A stretch of DNA of 64,000 nucleotides from Actinomadura meyerae (GCF_900188445.1 NZ_FZOR01000018.1:84603-148602); one strand, 5' to 3'. Positions 1 through 8,969 are shown, counted from the first letter of the stretch. Program-made: numbers and translations. Notes: generated by a model not told the origin, from the sequence alone.

Positions 1-215
1 ATGCCGTAAAGATCGCAGAGGTCCTTGACCGCCTCGCTGTTGGGGGTGATCCACTTGGCCTTCTCGATGTAGTTGAGCTTGGTGGGGCTCCAGCGGAGGC
101 GCTTGCAGACCTCGGTAGTAGTCATGCCGACCTCCTTGCGGGCGACGACCAGTTTGCGGCTGAGGGCGCGCTTCTTGATCGTTGGGCTGTAGCCCTCGAC
201 ATGAATCTCACTCAC
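1..215 (-). CDS. XRE-family helix-turn-helix regulator, N-terminal part (truncated by window edge)
   Basis: The visible 71 codons begin with GTG at 213-215, with AAGG seven bases upstream, and run off the left edge. The N-terminus carries the SPTIKKRALSRKL stretch followed by a helix-turn-helix (about residues 20-60: RKEVGMTTTEVCKRLRWSPTKLNYIEK). This layout is typical of the large actinobacterial XRE/DUF5753 regulator family, whose members often sit beside small ATP-binding anti-sigma-like proteins, as here (divergent neighbour at 373). Family assignment to HTH_31 type is good; the DUF5753 domain itself is outside the window and inferred. Likely cytoplasmic DNA-binding protein controlling the shared intergenic region. 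Confidence 0.8.
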   Translation of the reverse strand, partial: MSEIHVEGYSPTIKKRALSRKLVVARKEVGMTTTEVCKRLRWSPTKLNYIEKAKWITPNSEAVKDLCDLYG

Positions 216-262
216 GGTGACACCTTGCCATGCGTTGGGTGACCCTGTCTGGCGAAGAACGT

Positions 263-302
263 CTTGCATTCTCTTGTAGAGAATCTATTGCGATCTTGCA
301 AG
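263..302. promoter_or_regulatory. Candidate operator region between divergent regulator and ATPase genes
   Basis: This A/T-richer stretch holds an inverted repeat ATTCTC-N5-GAGAAT (268-284), a perfect 8-bp palindrome CTTGCAAG (295-302), and a second copy of CTTGCA at 263-268. It lies in the 157-bp gap between the divergent starts at 215 and 373, the natural place for the XRE protein to act. Binding is inferred; only the symmetry is seen. Confidence 0.4.
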
Positions 303-372
303 GCACCTGCCACGTTGTGTGGCGAACACAGCACGCTCAGCGATGGCTGGGCTCGTCATGGAGGTGCTCGTA

Positions 373-1164
373 ATGCGGGGGTCGTCAGACGGCGCGGGGG
401 CCGGGGTGGTTCGGGCGGGTGGGTGTGCGGTTTGGGCGTTGCCGCCGGAGGCCCGGTGTGCCGGGGTGGCGCGGGAGGTCGTCCGGGAGACGCTCGGGGC
501 GCTGCGGCTGCCCCAGGGGATGGTGGACGACGCGGTGACGATGGTCTCCGAGCTGGCCACCAACGTGTTCGTGCACGCGTTGGGCGGACGGCCGGTCGCG
601 GTGATGCCGACGGCGGGGCTGCCGGAGGTGCAGATCTATGCGCGGAGGCAGGGCGCGGAGATCGTGGTGCGGGTCTTCGACTCGGCCGCCTGGTGCGGGT
701 CGGTGCCCTCCGGGGCGAGCCTGCGTCCGCCGCCCGAGCGGGAGAGCGGGCGCGGGCTCGAGCTGGTGAACGCTCTGGCCGTCGAGCACCGGGGGCGGTG
801 GGGTGCGCATCGGAGCCGGTCGCGGCTCGGGTCGAGGCCGGTGTCGGGGAAGGTCGTGTACTTCGCGCTGCCCACGGCGGTGGCGTGGTGCCCGCCCCGG
901 CGGGACTGCCTTGAGGCGGCTCGCGAACTGCGGCGGCTGCTGGACGCGCGGGGGATCGGGCCGCTGCACCTGGCGGAAGGGTGGCGGATGGCCGTCCTCT
1001 CCGTGCGGGCCGAGATCACGGTGTGGGTGCGGGACGGGACGTTCTTCGTCACGCTGCCGGGCGGTGACGGCGCCTGCCATCCGGTCTGCGACGTCGTCGA
1101 GGTGGCGGAGCAGATCGTGCGGTGCAACGAAGATCTCAACGCGCGCATCCGGCCGGGGGTGTGA
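373..1164 (+). CDS. ATP-binding protein, RsbW/anti-sigma-like (HATPase_c_2)
   Basis: A 263-aa protein with a GHKL ATPase core. The N box is near residues 55-65 (VSELATNVFVHA) and a G-box-like segment is ESGRGLELVNAL near residue 135, matching HATPase_c_2 proteins related to serine kinases/anti-sigma factors. The C-terminal ~100 residues are not recognised. ATG at 373 is chosen because GGAGG lies eight bases upstream; in-frame ATG 358 and GTG 319 are less well served. Together with the divergent XRE regulator it matches the common actinobacterial XRE plus ATP-binding protein module whose members affect development or antibiotic production in Streptomyces; a specific role here is unknown. Confidence 0.75.
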   Translation: MRGSSDGAGAGVVRAGGCAVWALPPEARCAGVAREVVRETLGALRLPQGMVDDAVTMVSELATNVFVHALGGRPVAVMPTAGLPEVQIYARRQGAEIVVRVFDSAAWCGSVPSGASLRPPPERESGRGLELVNALAVEHRGRWGAHRSRSRLGSRPVSGKVVYFALPTAVAWCPPRRDCLEAARELRRLLDARGIGPLHLAEGWRMAVLSVRAEITVWVRDGTFFVTLPGGDGACHPVCDVVEVAEQIVRCNEDLNARIRPGV

Positions 1165-1170
1165 AGAGGG

Positions 1171-1200
1171 AAGGCCCCGGGAGATTCGTCCCGGGGCCTT
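1171..1200. terminator. Bidirectional terminator hairpin between convergent genes
   Basis: A perfect 12-bp stem (AAGGCCCCGGGA at 1171-1182 with its complement at 1189-1200) and 6-nt loop sit seven bases after the ATPase stop and six before the parC stop. No U-tract follows, as is common in high-GC actinomycetes. Confidence 0.8.
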
Positions 1201-1206
1201 CGCGTC

Positions 1207-3699
1207 TCACTCTTCGGCGGGCGCTTCCTCTTCGGCCGGGGCGGGGCCGATCGGGCCGCTGATGTGGACGATGGGGCCGTCCAGCTTCTCGCCGGAGCCG
1301 TCCCGGCGGCCCAGCGTGACGTTCAGCATCGCCGGCTTGCCGTTGGCCGCGGCGGCGCGCAGCGGTGTCGGGGCCGCCCACGCCTGGAGCAGGACGTCCT
1401 CGCCCTTGAGGAACCGGTGGGCCCGGACGCCGCCGGTCGCGCGGCCCTTGGACGGGAAGTCGGCGAAGTCGGCCAGCTTGATCGCGCCGGCCTGGGTGCC
1501 GGGGAGGGCCGAGGAGGAGCCCGAGATCGTGATCACCCGGGCCTCGCGGGCCGGGTCCAGGGCGCCGAACCACAGGACGCTCGCTCCGGCGCCCAGCTTG
1601 ATGCCCGCCATCCCGCCCGCCGCCCTGCCCTGGGGGCGGACGAGAGACGCCGCGTAGTGCAGCAGTTGCGCGTCGGTCGTGATGAACACCAGGTGCTGCT
1701 CCTCGGAGAGGAGCTGGACGGCGCCGACGACCCGGTCGCCCTCCTTCAGGCCGATGACCTCGAACTCGTCGCGGTTCGCGGGGAAGTCGGGGACCACCCG
1801 CTTCACCACGCCGTGCGCCGTACCGAGGGCCAAGCCGCCGCCCTCCTCGGAGACGGACGCGATGCCCACGACCGTCTCGTCCGGTTCGAGGTCGACGTAT
1901 TCGGCCACCGGGGCTCCGCCCGCCAGGGACGGGGGCGTCGCCGACGGCGGCAAGGTCGGGAGGTCCAGGACGTCGATGCGGATCATCCGGCCGTGCGAGG
2001 TCACCGCGCCCACCTGGCCGCGGGCCGTCGCCGGGACGACCGAGGTCAGGACGTCGTGCTGGGCGCGGGGGCCGCTGTCGGGCAGCGGCGACGCGTCGTG
2101 CGTGCGGGCCAGCAGGCCCGTGGACGACAGCAGCACCGTGCAGGGGTCGTCGGCCACCTCCAGGGGGACCGCCGCGGCGGCGGTGTGGCCGGAGGATTCG
2201 AGCAGGACCGTCCGGCGGGGGGTGGAGAACTCCTTGGCGACGTCGCCCAGCTCCTTGGAGACCACGCCGCGCAGCTTCTTCTCCGATTCGAGGATCGCGG
2301 TCAGCTTGGCGATCTCCTTGGCGAGCTGCTCCTTCTCCTTCTCCAGTTCGAGCCGGTCGTAGCGGGTGAGGCGGCGCAGCGGGGTGTCCAGGATGTACTG
2401 CGCCTGGATCTCCGACAGCTCGAAGATCTGCATGAGGCGCTGCTTGGCCTGGGCGGCGTCGTCGCTCTGCCGGATGACCTGGATGACCTCGTCGATGTTC
2501 AGCAGCGCCACGAGCAGGCCGTCCACCAGGTGGAGGCGGTCCTCGCGCTTCTTGCGGCGGAACATCGAGCGCCGCCGGACGACCTCGATGCGGTGGTCGA
2601 CGTAGACCTGCAGCATGTCGCGGAGGCCGAGCGTGCGGGGCTGGCCGTCGACCAGGGCGACGTTGTTGATGCCGAACGTCTCCTCCATCGGCGTGAGCCG
2701 GTAGAGGTCGGCGAGGACGGCCTCCGGGTTGAAGCCGTTCTTGATCTCGATGACCAGGCGGAGGCCGACGTTGCGGTCGGTGAGGTCCTTCAGGTCGGAG
2801 ATCCCCTGGATCTTCTTGGCGTTGACCAGTTCCTTGATCTTCGCCTTGACGCGCTCCGGCCCGACGGCGTAGGGGAGTTCGCTGACGACGATGCCCTTGC
2901 GGCGCGCCGTGACGTTCTCGATGGACACGGTGGCGCGGGTGCGGAACGTCCCCCGGCCGCGCTCGTAGGCATCGCGGATGCCGTCCAGGCCGACGATCCG
3001 GCCGCCGGTGGGCAGGTCGGGGCCGGGGACGAAGCGCATCAGGTCGTCGAGGGTGGCGTCCGGGTGGTCGATCAGGTGCCGGGCCGCGGAGATGACCTCG
3101 CCGAGGTTGTGCGGCGCCATGTTGGTGGCCATGCCGACCGCGATGCCGGACGCGCCGTTCACCAGCAGGTTCGGGAAGGCCGCCGGGAGCACCTCCGGCT
3201 CCTGCTCCTGCCCGTCGTAGTTGGGCCGGAAGTCGACGGTGTCCTCGTCGATCGAGGCGACCATCAGCATCGCCTCGCGCGACATGCGGGCTTCGGTGTA
3301 CCGCATGGCGGCGGGCATGTCGTCGCCGCCGAGCGAACCGAAGTTGCCGTGGCCGTCCACGAGCGGCATCCGCATCGCCCACGGCTGCGCCATCCGCACC
3401 ATCGCGTCGTAAATGGCGCTGTCGCCGTGCGGGTGCAGCTTGCCCATGACCTCCCCGACGACGCGGGCGCACTTGACGTGGCCGCGGTCGGGGCGCAGGC
3501 CCATCTCGTTCATCGAGTACAGGATCCGGCGCTGGACGGGCTTCATGCCGTCGCGCGCGTCGGGGAGCGCCCGCTGGTAGATGACCGAGTAGGCGTACTC
3601 GAGGAAACTGCCGCGCATCTCGTCGGAGACATCGACGTCGACGATGTTCTCTTCGAAGTCGGGCGGAGGTGGAGGGGCTTGGGATCCGCGTCGTGCCAT
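1207..3699 (-). CDS. parC: DNA topoisomerase IV subunit A (GyrA/ParC family)
   Basis: Cuts and rejoins DNA in decatenation as an A2B2 complex with a ParE subunit not seen here. The 830-aa product has the type IIA breakage-reunion domain: QRDR segment HPHGDSAIYDAMVRMAQ (about 89-105) and catalytic Tyr134 in AAMRYTEARM. Ser94 and Asp98 occupy the positions altered in quinolone resistance, so the allele looks wild type. The C-terminal beta-propeller lacks a clear GyrA-box, favouring ParC over GyrA; the N-terminus MARR and overall layout match Streptomyces ParC. Start at 3699 follows family length, but in-frame ATGs at 3708 (GGGA nine bases upstream) and 3729 are possible. Confidence 0.9.
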   Translation of the reverse strand: MARRGSQAPPPPPDFEENIVDVDVSDEMRGSFLEYAYSVIYQRALPDARDGMKPVQRRILYSMNEMGLRPDRGHVKCARVVGEVMGKLHPHGDSAIYDAMVRMAQPWAMRMPLVDGHGNFGSLGGDDMPAAMRYTEARMSREAMLMVASIDEDTVDFRPNYDGQEQEPEVLPAAFPNLLVNGASGIAVGMATNMAPHNLGEVISAARHLIDHPDATLDDLMRFVPGPDLPTGGRIVGLDGIRDAYERGRGTFRTRATVSIENVTARRKGIVVSELPYAVGPERVKAKIKELVNAKKIQGISDLKDLTDRNVGLRLVIEIKNGFNPEAVLADLYRLTPMEETFGINNVALVDGQPRTLGLRDMLQVYVDHRIEVVRRRSMFRRKKREDRLHLVDGLLVALLNIDEVIQVIRQSDDAAQAKQRLMQIFELSEIQAQYILDTPLRRLTRYDRLELEKEKEQLAKEIAKLTAILESEKKLRGVVSKELGDVAKEFSTPRRTVLLESSGHTAAAAVPLEVADDPCTVLLSSTGLLARTHDASPLPDSGPRAQHDVLTSVVPATARGQVGAVTSHGRMIRIDVLDLPTLPPSATPPSLAGGAPVAEYVDLEPDETVVGIASVSEEGGGLALGTAHGVVKRVVPDFPANRDEFEVIGLKEGDRVVGAVQLLSEEQHLVFITTDAQLLHYAASLVRPQGRAAGGMAGIKLGAGASVLWFGALDPAREARVITISGSSSALPGTQAGAIKLADFADFPSKGRATGGVRAHRFLKGEDVLLQAWAAPTPLRAAAANGKPAMLNVTLGRRDGSGEKLDGPIVHISGPIGPAPAEEEAPAEE

Positions 3700-3819
3700 G
3701 CCCCACATTGTGGCCGGTCCCGGGGACATCTTTCGCCCGCCCCACCGGGCGTGGCGCCCGACTCGACGGATCTATGCCGTTCCGTCACCTTGCCGAACCT
3801 GGCATCTTGAGGAGCGACG

Positions 3820-5010
3820 GTGCCGATGTCCCAGGTGGAGGTTCCTTTGAGCGGTCTGGCCGACTTCCAGAACTCGATCTATCTGCAGGGGCTCGGTGAC
3901 GTCGTCCCGGCGCTGCCGACCGATCTGACGAAGCTAGAGGGCCTCGCGGAGCGCGCGCTGTCGGCGCAGGCGTTCGGCTACGTGGCGGGGTCGGCGGGCA
4001 GCGAGTCGACGGCGCGCGCCAACCGGGCGGCCTTCGACAAGTGGCGGATCGTGCCGCGCATGCTGCGGGACGTCGCCGAGCGGGACCTCTCGGTGGAGGT
4101 CCTGGGGACCGCGATGCCGTCGCCGCTGCTGCTCGCGCCCATCGGCGTCCAGTCCATCTTCCATCCGGACGGCGAGCTGGCCGTGGCGCGGGCGGCGGCG
4201 GCCGAGAAGGTGCCGATGGTGCTGAGCACGGCGTCCTCGTACTCCATCGAGGACGTGGCCGAGGCCAACGGCGACGGGCCGCGCTGGTACCAGCTGTACT
4301 GGCCCAAGGACAGGGACCTCGCGGTCAGCTTCCTGGAGAGGGCCAAGGCCGCCGGTTACACGGCCTTGGTCGTCACCCTGGACACGTTCACGCTGGCTTG
4401 GCGTCCGCGCGACCTCGACCAGGCGTACCTGCCGTTCCTGCGCGGGATCGGTGTCGCGAACTACTTCAGCGACCCGGTCTTCCAGAAGGCCGTGGGCGGG
4501 CCCATCACGAAGGAGAACCGCGACATGGCGATCCTGCACTGGGTCGCCAACTTCGGGAACCCCAGCCTGACGTGGGACGACCTCATCTTCCTGCGCGACC
4601 ACTGGGACGGGCCCATCGCGCTCAAGGGCATCCAGCATCCCGACGATGCCCGCCAGGCCGTGGACGCCGGCATGGACGCGGTCATCGTCTCCAACCACGG
4701 CGGACGCCAGGTCGACGGGGCCATCGCCTCACTGGACGCACTCCCGGGTGTGGTCGAGGCCGTCCACGACCAGGCGACCGTGCTGTTCGACAGCGGCATC
4801 CGGACGGGCGCCGACATCGCCAAGGCTCTGGCCCTCGGCGCCAAGGCCGTCCTGGTCGCTCGCCCCTATGCCTATGGGCTGGGCCTCGCCGGTCAGGCGG
4901 GCGTGCAGCACGTAGTGCGCTGCCTCCAGGCCGAACTGGAGCTGACCATGACCCTCTCTGGGATCAAGTCCCTGGACGGGCTGAATCCGGACATCCTCGT
5001 GCGCGCGTGA
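3820..5010 (+). CDS. FMN-dependent alpha-hydroxy acid oxidising enzyme, lactate 2-monooxygenase-like
   Basis: A 396-aa member of the FMN-dependent alpha-hydroxy acid dehydrogenase family. It has the LLAPIGVQ and STASS flavin-site segments, the LDT-x-AWRPRDLDQAYLPF stretch typical of lactate 2-monooxygenase (L-lactate + O2 to acetate + CO2 + H2O), and the active-site block VIVSNHGGRQVDG with the general-base His, followed by the phosphate-binding GIRTGADIAKALALGAKAV. Length matches the mycobacterial enzyme. GTG start has AGGAG six bases upstream. The oxidase/dehydrogenase alternatives cannot be excluded from sequence alone. Divergent from parC by about 120 bp. Confidence 0.82.
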   Translation: MPMSQVEVPLSGLADFQNSIYLQGLGDVVPALPTDLTKLEGLAERALSAQAFGYVAGSAGSESTARANRAAFDKWRIVPRMLRDVAERDLSVEVLGTAMPSPLLLAPIGVQSIFHPDGELAVARAAAAEKVPMVLSTASSYSIEDVAEANGDGPRWYQLYWPKDRDLAVSFLERAKAAGYTALVVTLDTFTLAWRPRDLDQAYLPFLRGIGVANYFSDPVFQKAVGGPITKENRDMAILHWVANFGNPSLTWDDLIFLRDHWDGPIALKGIQHPDDARQAVDAGMDAVIVSNHGGRQVDGAIASLDALPGVVEAVHDQATVLFDSGIRTGADIAKALALGAKAVLVARPYAYGLGLAGQAGVQHVVRCLQAELELTMTLSGIKSLDGLNPDILVRA

Positions 5011-5066
5011 CAGCACGGAGGCCGGATGGGGGCGGGTGGGACGCTCCTTCCGGGTAAGGGACTGGC

Positions 5067-6347
5067 ATGCGCTGGCCCGATCACGCCATCTGGTGGCATG
5101 CCTATCCGCTCGGTTTCGTCGGTGCCGAGCGGGACGCTCTTCCCGCCGGAACACCCTCGACGCCCAGGCTCGCGAGGTTCGGCGGCTGGCTCGACCACGT
5201 CGTCGAACTCGGCTGCAACGGGCTCGCGCTCGGTCCCGTGTTCGCGTCCGAGACCCATGGCTACGACACCGTCGACCACTACCGGGTCGACCCCAGGCTC
5301 GGCTCGGAGGACGACCTGCGACGGCTGATCGACGCCGCTTCCCAGAAGGGCGTCCGGGTCCTGTTCGACGGCGTCTTCAACCACGTCGGCCGCGGTTTCG
5401 CGCCCTTCGCCGACGTCGCGGCGAAGGGCGACGCGTCCCGGTACCGGACGTGGTTCCACCCTGATCTGCGCACGTTCGAAGGGCATGACCGGCTCGTCAC
5501 GCTGAACCACGCCGAACCGGAGGTCGCGGACTACGTCACCGGTGTCATGACGCACTGGCTGGAGCGCGGGATAGACGGCTGGCGCCTCGACGCCGCCTAC
5601 GCCGTCCCACAGCAGTTCTGGCGGACGGTCACCGACCGCGTCCGCGTGCGCTTCCCCGACGCCTGGTTCGTCGGCGAGGTCATCCACGGCGACTACGCCC
5701 GCCTGGTGGCGGACACCGGGTTCGACTCCGTCACCCAGTACGAACTGTGGAAGGCCATCTGGAGCTCGCTCAACGACGGCAACTTCTTCGAGCTGGCCCA
5801 CGCGCTCGACCGGCACAACACGATGCTCGACACATTCGCCCCGCAGACCTTCCTCGGCAACCACGACGTGACCCGCATCGCCAGCCGCCTGCACCGCAAA
5901 GAGCACCGGGAGCACGCGCTCGTGATCCTGCTGACGGTCGGTGGGGTCCCGTCCATCTACGCGGGTGACGAGTTCGGTTTCGAGGGCGTCAAGGAGGAAC
6001 GCGAAGGCGGTGACGACGCCATACGGCCGGCCTTCCCCGAACGTCCCGACGAGACCCCGGGCTACGGCGCGCCCTACCACCGGTTGCACCAGCTCTTGAT
6101 CGGCCTGCGACGACGTCATCCCTGGCTTGTCCGTGCCGAGACCGCGGTCGCCACCTTGACCAACACGGTTCTCTCCTACACAGTGGGGCACGGCGCAGAG
6201 CGGCTCGCGGTCGTCCTCAACCTGGACGACGAGCCCGCCGAGGTCGCACTGCCCGCCGCGGGCTGGACGTGCGTGGCCGGTGAAGCGACCTTCACCGCCG
6301 AGGGCGCCACCGTCCCGCCGACCGGATGGGCGATCGCCGAACCCTGA
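5067..6347 (+). CDS. Glycoside hydrolase family 13 (alpha-amylase superfamily) protein
   Basis: A 426-aa cytoplasmic GH13 enzyme acting on alpha-glucans or alpha-glucosides. The (beta/alpha)8 core is shown by DGVFNHVGR (101-109), the nucleophile Asp175 in GWRLDAAYAV, the acid/base Glu204 in FVGEVIHGDY and the stabiliser Asp267 in FLGNHDVTR. The C-terminal ~80 residues form the expected beta domain. It is shorter than typical trehalose synthases or maltases and lacks a signal peptide. ATG start with AAGGGA upstream. It follows the lactate-oxidase gene by 56 bp and may be cotranscribed. Exact substrate is not determinable. Confidence 0.85.
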   Translation: MRWPDHAIWWHAYPLGFVGAERDALPAGTPSTPRLARFGGWLDHVVELGCNGLALGPVFASETHGYDTVDHYRVDPRLGSEDDLRRLIDAASQKGVRVLFDGVFNHVGRGFAPFADVAAKGDASRYRTWFHPDLRTFEGHDRLVTLNHAEPEVADYVTGVMTHWLERGIDGWRLDAAYAVPQQFWRTVTDRVRVRFPDAWFVGEVIHGDYARLVADTGFDSVTQYELWKAIWSSLNDGNFFELAHALDRHNTMLDTFAPQTFLGNHDVTRIASRLHRKEHREHALVILLTVGGVPSIYAGDEFGFEGVKEEREGGDDAIRPAFPERPDETPGYGAPYHRLHQLLIGLRRRHPWLVRAETAVATLTNTVLSYTVGHGAERLAVVLNLDDEPAEVALPAAGWTCVAGEATFTAEGATVPPTGWAIAEP

Positions 6348-6445
6348 CATCGTCGAACTCTGACATTCGTCATGGGTCACCCCTGCGATCTTCATCGTCG
6401 CCTCCTGACATCCGTGACTGCACGCCCGCGCGCGCGGCGACCAGC

Positions 6446-7117
6446 ATGGACGGCATGAAGGCACCTGTGATCGAGGTACGCGACCTGGACTTGAACGAGG
6501 CCGTGCGGAACGTCTCGTTCACTGTGGCCGAGGGCGAGGTCTACGCCCTGCTGGGCCGCTACGGCTCCGGCAAGACCACGCTTTTGGAAATGCTCGCCGG
6601 CCTGCGCCGTCCCACGAGCGGAACCGTCCGTCTCTACGGCGCCGACCCGTACACCGAGCGTGAGTCCGCGCGCGCTGGGGCCGTGTGGCGCGACGGCGGC
6701 CTGTTCCCAGGGCTGACCGTCGCCGAGGTCGTCGACACCTGGCGGCGCTGGACACTGGACCCGCTGACCCGCGACGAGGCCCTCCGCCTGGCGCGCCTCA
6801 CCCAGGTCGCCGATGTCCCCTTCGAGCGGCTGTCCCCGGGGCAGCGGCGCATGCTCGACATCGCACTGGCCCTGGTGGGACGGTCCGACGTGCTGTTCCT
6901 CGACGAGCCGACCGCGGGGCTCGACGCCTCCGCCGCCCGAGAGGTCTGGTCCGTCCTGCTCATGCTCGCCGCGGACGGGATCAGCGCGGTGGTCGCGACC
7001 CGTGATCCGGACGAGGCGTGCCGCGCCGACCGGGTCGGGATCCTCGACGACGGCCGCCTGGTCACCGGCCGCGCCGCCGCCCGGCTCCGGCGGCCCGCGG
7101 CCGGGCGCGCCGCCTGA
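6446..7117 (+). CDS. Orphan ABC transporter ATP-binding protein with degenerate Q and H loops
   Basis: A 223-aa ABC ATPase resembling the drug/daunorubicin-resistance class. Walker A GRYGSGKT, a signature LSPGQRR in place of LSGGQ, Walker B VLFLDEPTAGLD with the catalytic Glu, and the D-loop are present. However the Q-loop Gln is replaced (WRDGGLFPGLT) and the switch His is Arg (VVATRDPDEA). No permease gene is adjacent; a DesK-type two-component pair follows 78 bp later. It may energise a permease encoded elsewhere, or act as a regulatory ATPase. Start: ATG 6446 chosen, ATG 6455 possible, neither with a strong ribosome site. Confidence 0.75.
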   Translation: MDGMKAPVIEVRDLDLNEAVRNVSFTVAEGEVYALLGRYGSGKTTLLEMLAGLRRPTSGTVRLYGADPYTERESARAGAVWRDGGLFPGLTVAEVVDTWRRWTLDPLTRDEALRLARLTQVADVPFERLSPGQRRMLDIALALVGRSDVLFLDEPTAGLDASAAREVWSVLLMLAADGISAVVATRDPDEACRADRVGILDDGRLVTGRAAARLRRPAAGRAA

Positions 7118-7183
7118 CCGGCCGCCGCCGACCCGCGCCCCCGACCGCCCCCGCGCCCCCGACAGGTCATCGTGCCGGCCGCA

Positions 7184-7195
7184 TACGCTGGGCGC
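7184..7195 (+). promoter_or_regulatory. Candidate leaderless -10 element for the first histidine kinase
   Basis: TACGCT (7184-7189) stands six bases before the GTG at 7196, the TAnnnT-N6/7-start spacing seen for actinobacterial leaderless mRNAs. It decides the GTG 7196 start over GTG 7172, though the latter has a modest AGG upstream. Confidence 0.4.
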
Positions 7196-8326
7196 GTGCA
7201 GCCCGCCCTCCCGCGCCCCACCGTCATCGCCGCGATCATCGTGGGGATGACGGTGATGACGCTGGCCGGGTTCCTGGCGCCCGCGCTCTGGTACGAGATC
7301 ACCGAGCGCCGGGAGGCGGGCCGCCTGCTGCTCGCCCTCACCGGCACCGGCGCCGCCTTCGCCCTGTACGCCCGGCTCCTGTGGCAGAACCTGATGCGCC
7401 GCACCGCGCCCGCCCACCGGGCCGGGCTGGCCGCTATCGCGCTGGTCTGCTGGGCCATGCCGCTGCTGCTCGGCATCGACCGGGGCTGGGGCAACGCGCT
7501 GCTCGTCCCGGCCGGGCTGATCGCGATCGTCCTCCCGCTCCGGGAGGCGATCGCGGCGGCGGCGGCCGCGACCGTCCTCACCCCCGTCTACGGCGTCCTG
7601 CTCGGGCTGCCCGCCCTGGCCGTCCTGTACGAGGTCGCCGCGATCCCGCTCGGCGCCTTCTCCGGATACGTCACGGTCTGGCTGTTCCACGTCGTCCAGG
7701 AGCTGCGGGAGGCGCGCGCCGAGCTGGCCCGGTCCGCGGTGGGGGAGGAGCGGCTCCGCTTCGCCCGCGACCTGCACGACGTCCTCGGGCACAGCCTCCA
7801 GGCGGTCGCGCTGCGCGCCGAGGTCGCCGAACGGTTCGTGGAGCGCGACGACGCGCGCGTCCGCAAGGAGCTGACCGAGATCCAGACCATGGCGCGGGAC
7901 GCCGTCCGCGACGTGCGCGAGGTCGTCCGCGGCTACCGGGCCACGTCCCTGCGCACCGAGCTGGACGGCATGTCCGCCGTGCTGCGCGCCGCCGGGATCC
8001 GCTGCGAGCGCCCCGAGGTGTCCCCGGCGCTGCCGCCGCACGTCCACGAGCCGCTCGGCTGGGTCGCCCGCGAGGCCACCACCAACGTGCTCCGCCACTC
8101 CAGCGCCACCTGGTGCGAGATCACCGTCCGGGCGGGCCGCGACCGCGTCGAGGTGGAGATCGTCAACGACGGCGCCGGGCGCCGCGCGGGCGACGCGGGC
8201 AGCGGGCTGGCCGGGCTCGCCGAGCGGATCGCGGCCGCGGGCGGCGAGTTCACCGCCGGGCACGCCGGGGACGGGACGTTCCGGGTGGCGGCCGCCGTCC
8301 CCGCCGCGCCGGAGGGAGCGCCATGA
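7196..8326 (+). CDS. Sensor histidine kinase, DesK/NarL-type (HisKA_3)
   Basis: A 376-aa membrane sensor kinase. About five hydrophobic segments fill residues 8-165, followed by the dimerisation/phosphoacceptor helix with His194 in RFARDLHDVLGHSLQ, then the ATPase with N box EATTNVLRHS and G boxes around GSGLAGLAERI. This arrangement is typical of DesK-family kinases sensing membrane or envelope states. It overlaps the response regulator gene by ATGA (8323-8326), so the two are translationally coupled. The adjacent upstream ABC ATPase suggests a link to an efflux or envelope function, which is inference. GTG 7172 is an alternative start adding eight residues. Confidence 0.88.
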   Translation: MQPALPRPTVIAAIIVGMTVMTLAGFLAPALWYEITERREAGRLLLALTGTGAAFALYARLLWQNLMRRTAPAHRAGLAAIALVCWAMPLLLGIDRGWGNALLVPAGLIAIVLPLREAIAAAAAATVLTPVYGVLLGLPALAVLYEVAAIPLGAFSGYVTVWLFHVVQELREARAELARSAVGEERLRFARDLHDVLGHSLQAVALRAEVAERFVERDDARVRKELTEIQTMARDAVRDVREVVRGYRATSLRTELDGMSAVLRAAGIRCERPEVSPALPPHVHEPLGWVAREATTNVLRHSSATWCEITVRAGRDRVEVEIVNDGAGRRAGDAGSGLAGLAERIAAAGGEFTAGHAGDGTFRVAAAVPAAPEGAP

Positions 8327-8928
8327 TCCGCGTGCTGCTCGCCGACGACCACCTCCTGATCAGGGAGGCGCTCGTCCTGCTGCTGGAGACCGAGGACGGC
8401 ATCGAGGTCGCCGCCGGCGTCGGCCGCGGGGACGAGGCCGTCGAGCGGGCCCTCGCGCTGAAGCCCGACGTCGCCGTCCTCGACATCGACATGCCCGGCC
8501 TGGACGGGCTCGCCGCCGCCGAGCGGCTGTCGCGCGACCTGCCGTCCTGCCGGCTGGTGATCGTGACGGCGCACGGCCGGCCCGGCAACCTGCGCCGCGC
8601 CATGGCGGCGGGCGTCCGCGGCTTCCTCGGCAAGGACGCGCCCGGCCGGCGGCTCGCCGAGGTCATCCGGCAGGTCGCCGCGGGCGCCCGCTACATCGAC
8701 CCGCAGCTCGCCGCCGACGCCCTCGCCGCCGAGGAGTGCCCGCTCACCCCGCGCGAGCTGGACGCCCTGCGCGCCGCCGCCGGAGGCGCCCCCGTCTCGC
8801 GCATCGCCCGCGACCTGGGCCTGTCGGAGGGGACCGTCCGCAACTACCTGTCCGCGGCCGTCACCAAGCTCGGTGCCGGCAACCGCCATGAGGCCGCCCG
8901 CGCCGCTGAGGAGCGCGGCTGGCTCTAG
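8323..8928 (+). CDS. Response regulator, NarL/LuxR family
   Basis: A 201-aa regulator. The receiver domain (1-120) has the acidic pair ADD, phosphoacceptor Asp54 in AVLDIDMPG, Thr in VIVTAHG and Lys in FLGKDAP. The C-terminal LuxR-type helix-turn-helix is CPLTPRELDAL with recognition helix SEGTVRNYLSAAVTKLG. It is the cognate partner of the kinase whose stop codon overlaps its ATG. Similar short regulators follow DesK-type kinases in many actinomycetes and often control a neighbouring ABC transporter; the target here is unknown. Confidence 0.9.
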   Translation: MIRVLLADDHLLIREALVLLLETEDGIEVAAGVGRGDEAVERALALKPDVAVLDIDMPGLDGLAAAERLSRDLPSCRLVIVTAHGRPGNLRRAMAAGVRGFLGKDAPGRRLAEVIRQVAAGARYIDPQLAADALAAEECPLTPRELDALRAAAGGAPVSRIARDLGLSEGTVRNYLSAAVTKLGAGNRHEAARAAEERGWL

Positions 8929-8969
8929 CGGCCCACCGGTTGGCTCTGGCCGCCCGCCGGTGATCGGTG

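Noticed and set aside
1264..3810. 848-codon open frame antisense to parC, and similar long antisense frames opposite other genes
   Set aside because: High-GC sequence gives long empty frames; composition is Val/Asp/Arg-rich without motifs, and parC on the other strand is certain.
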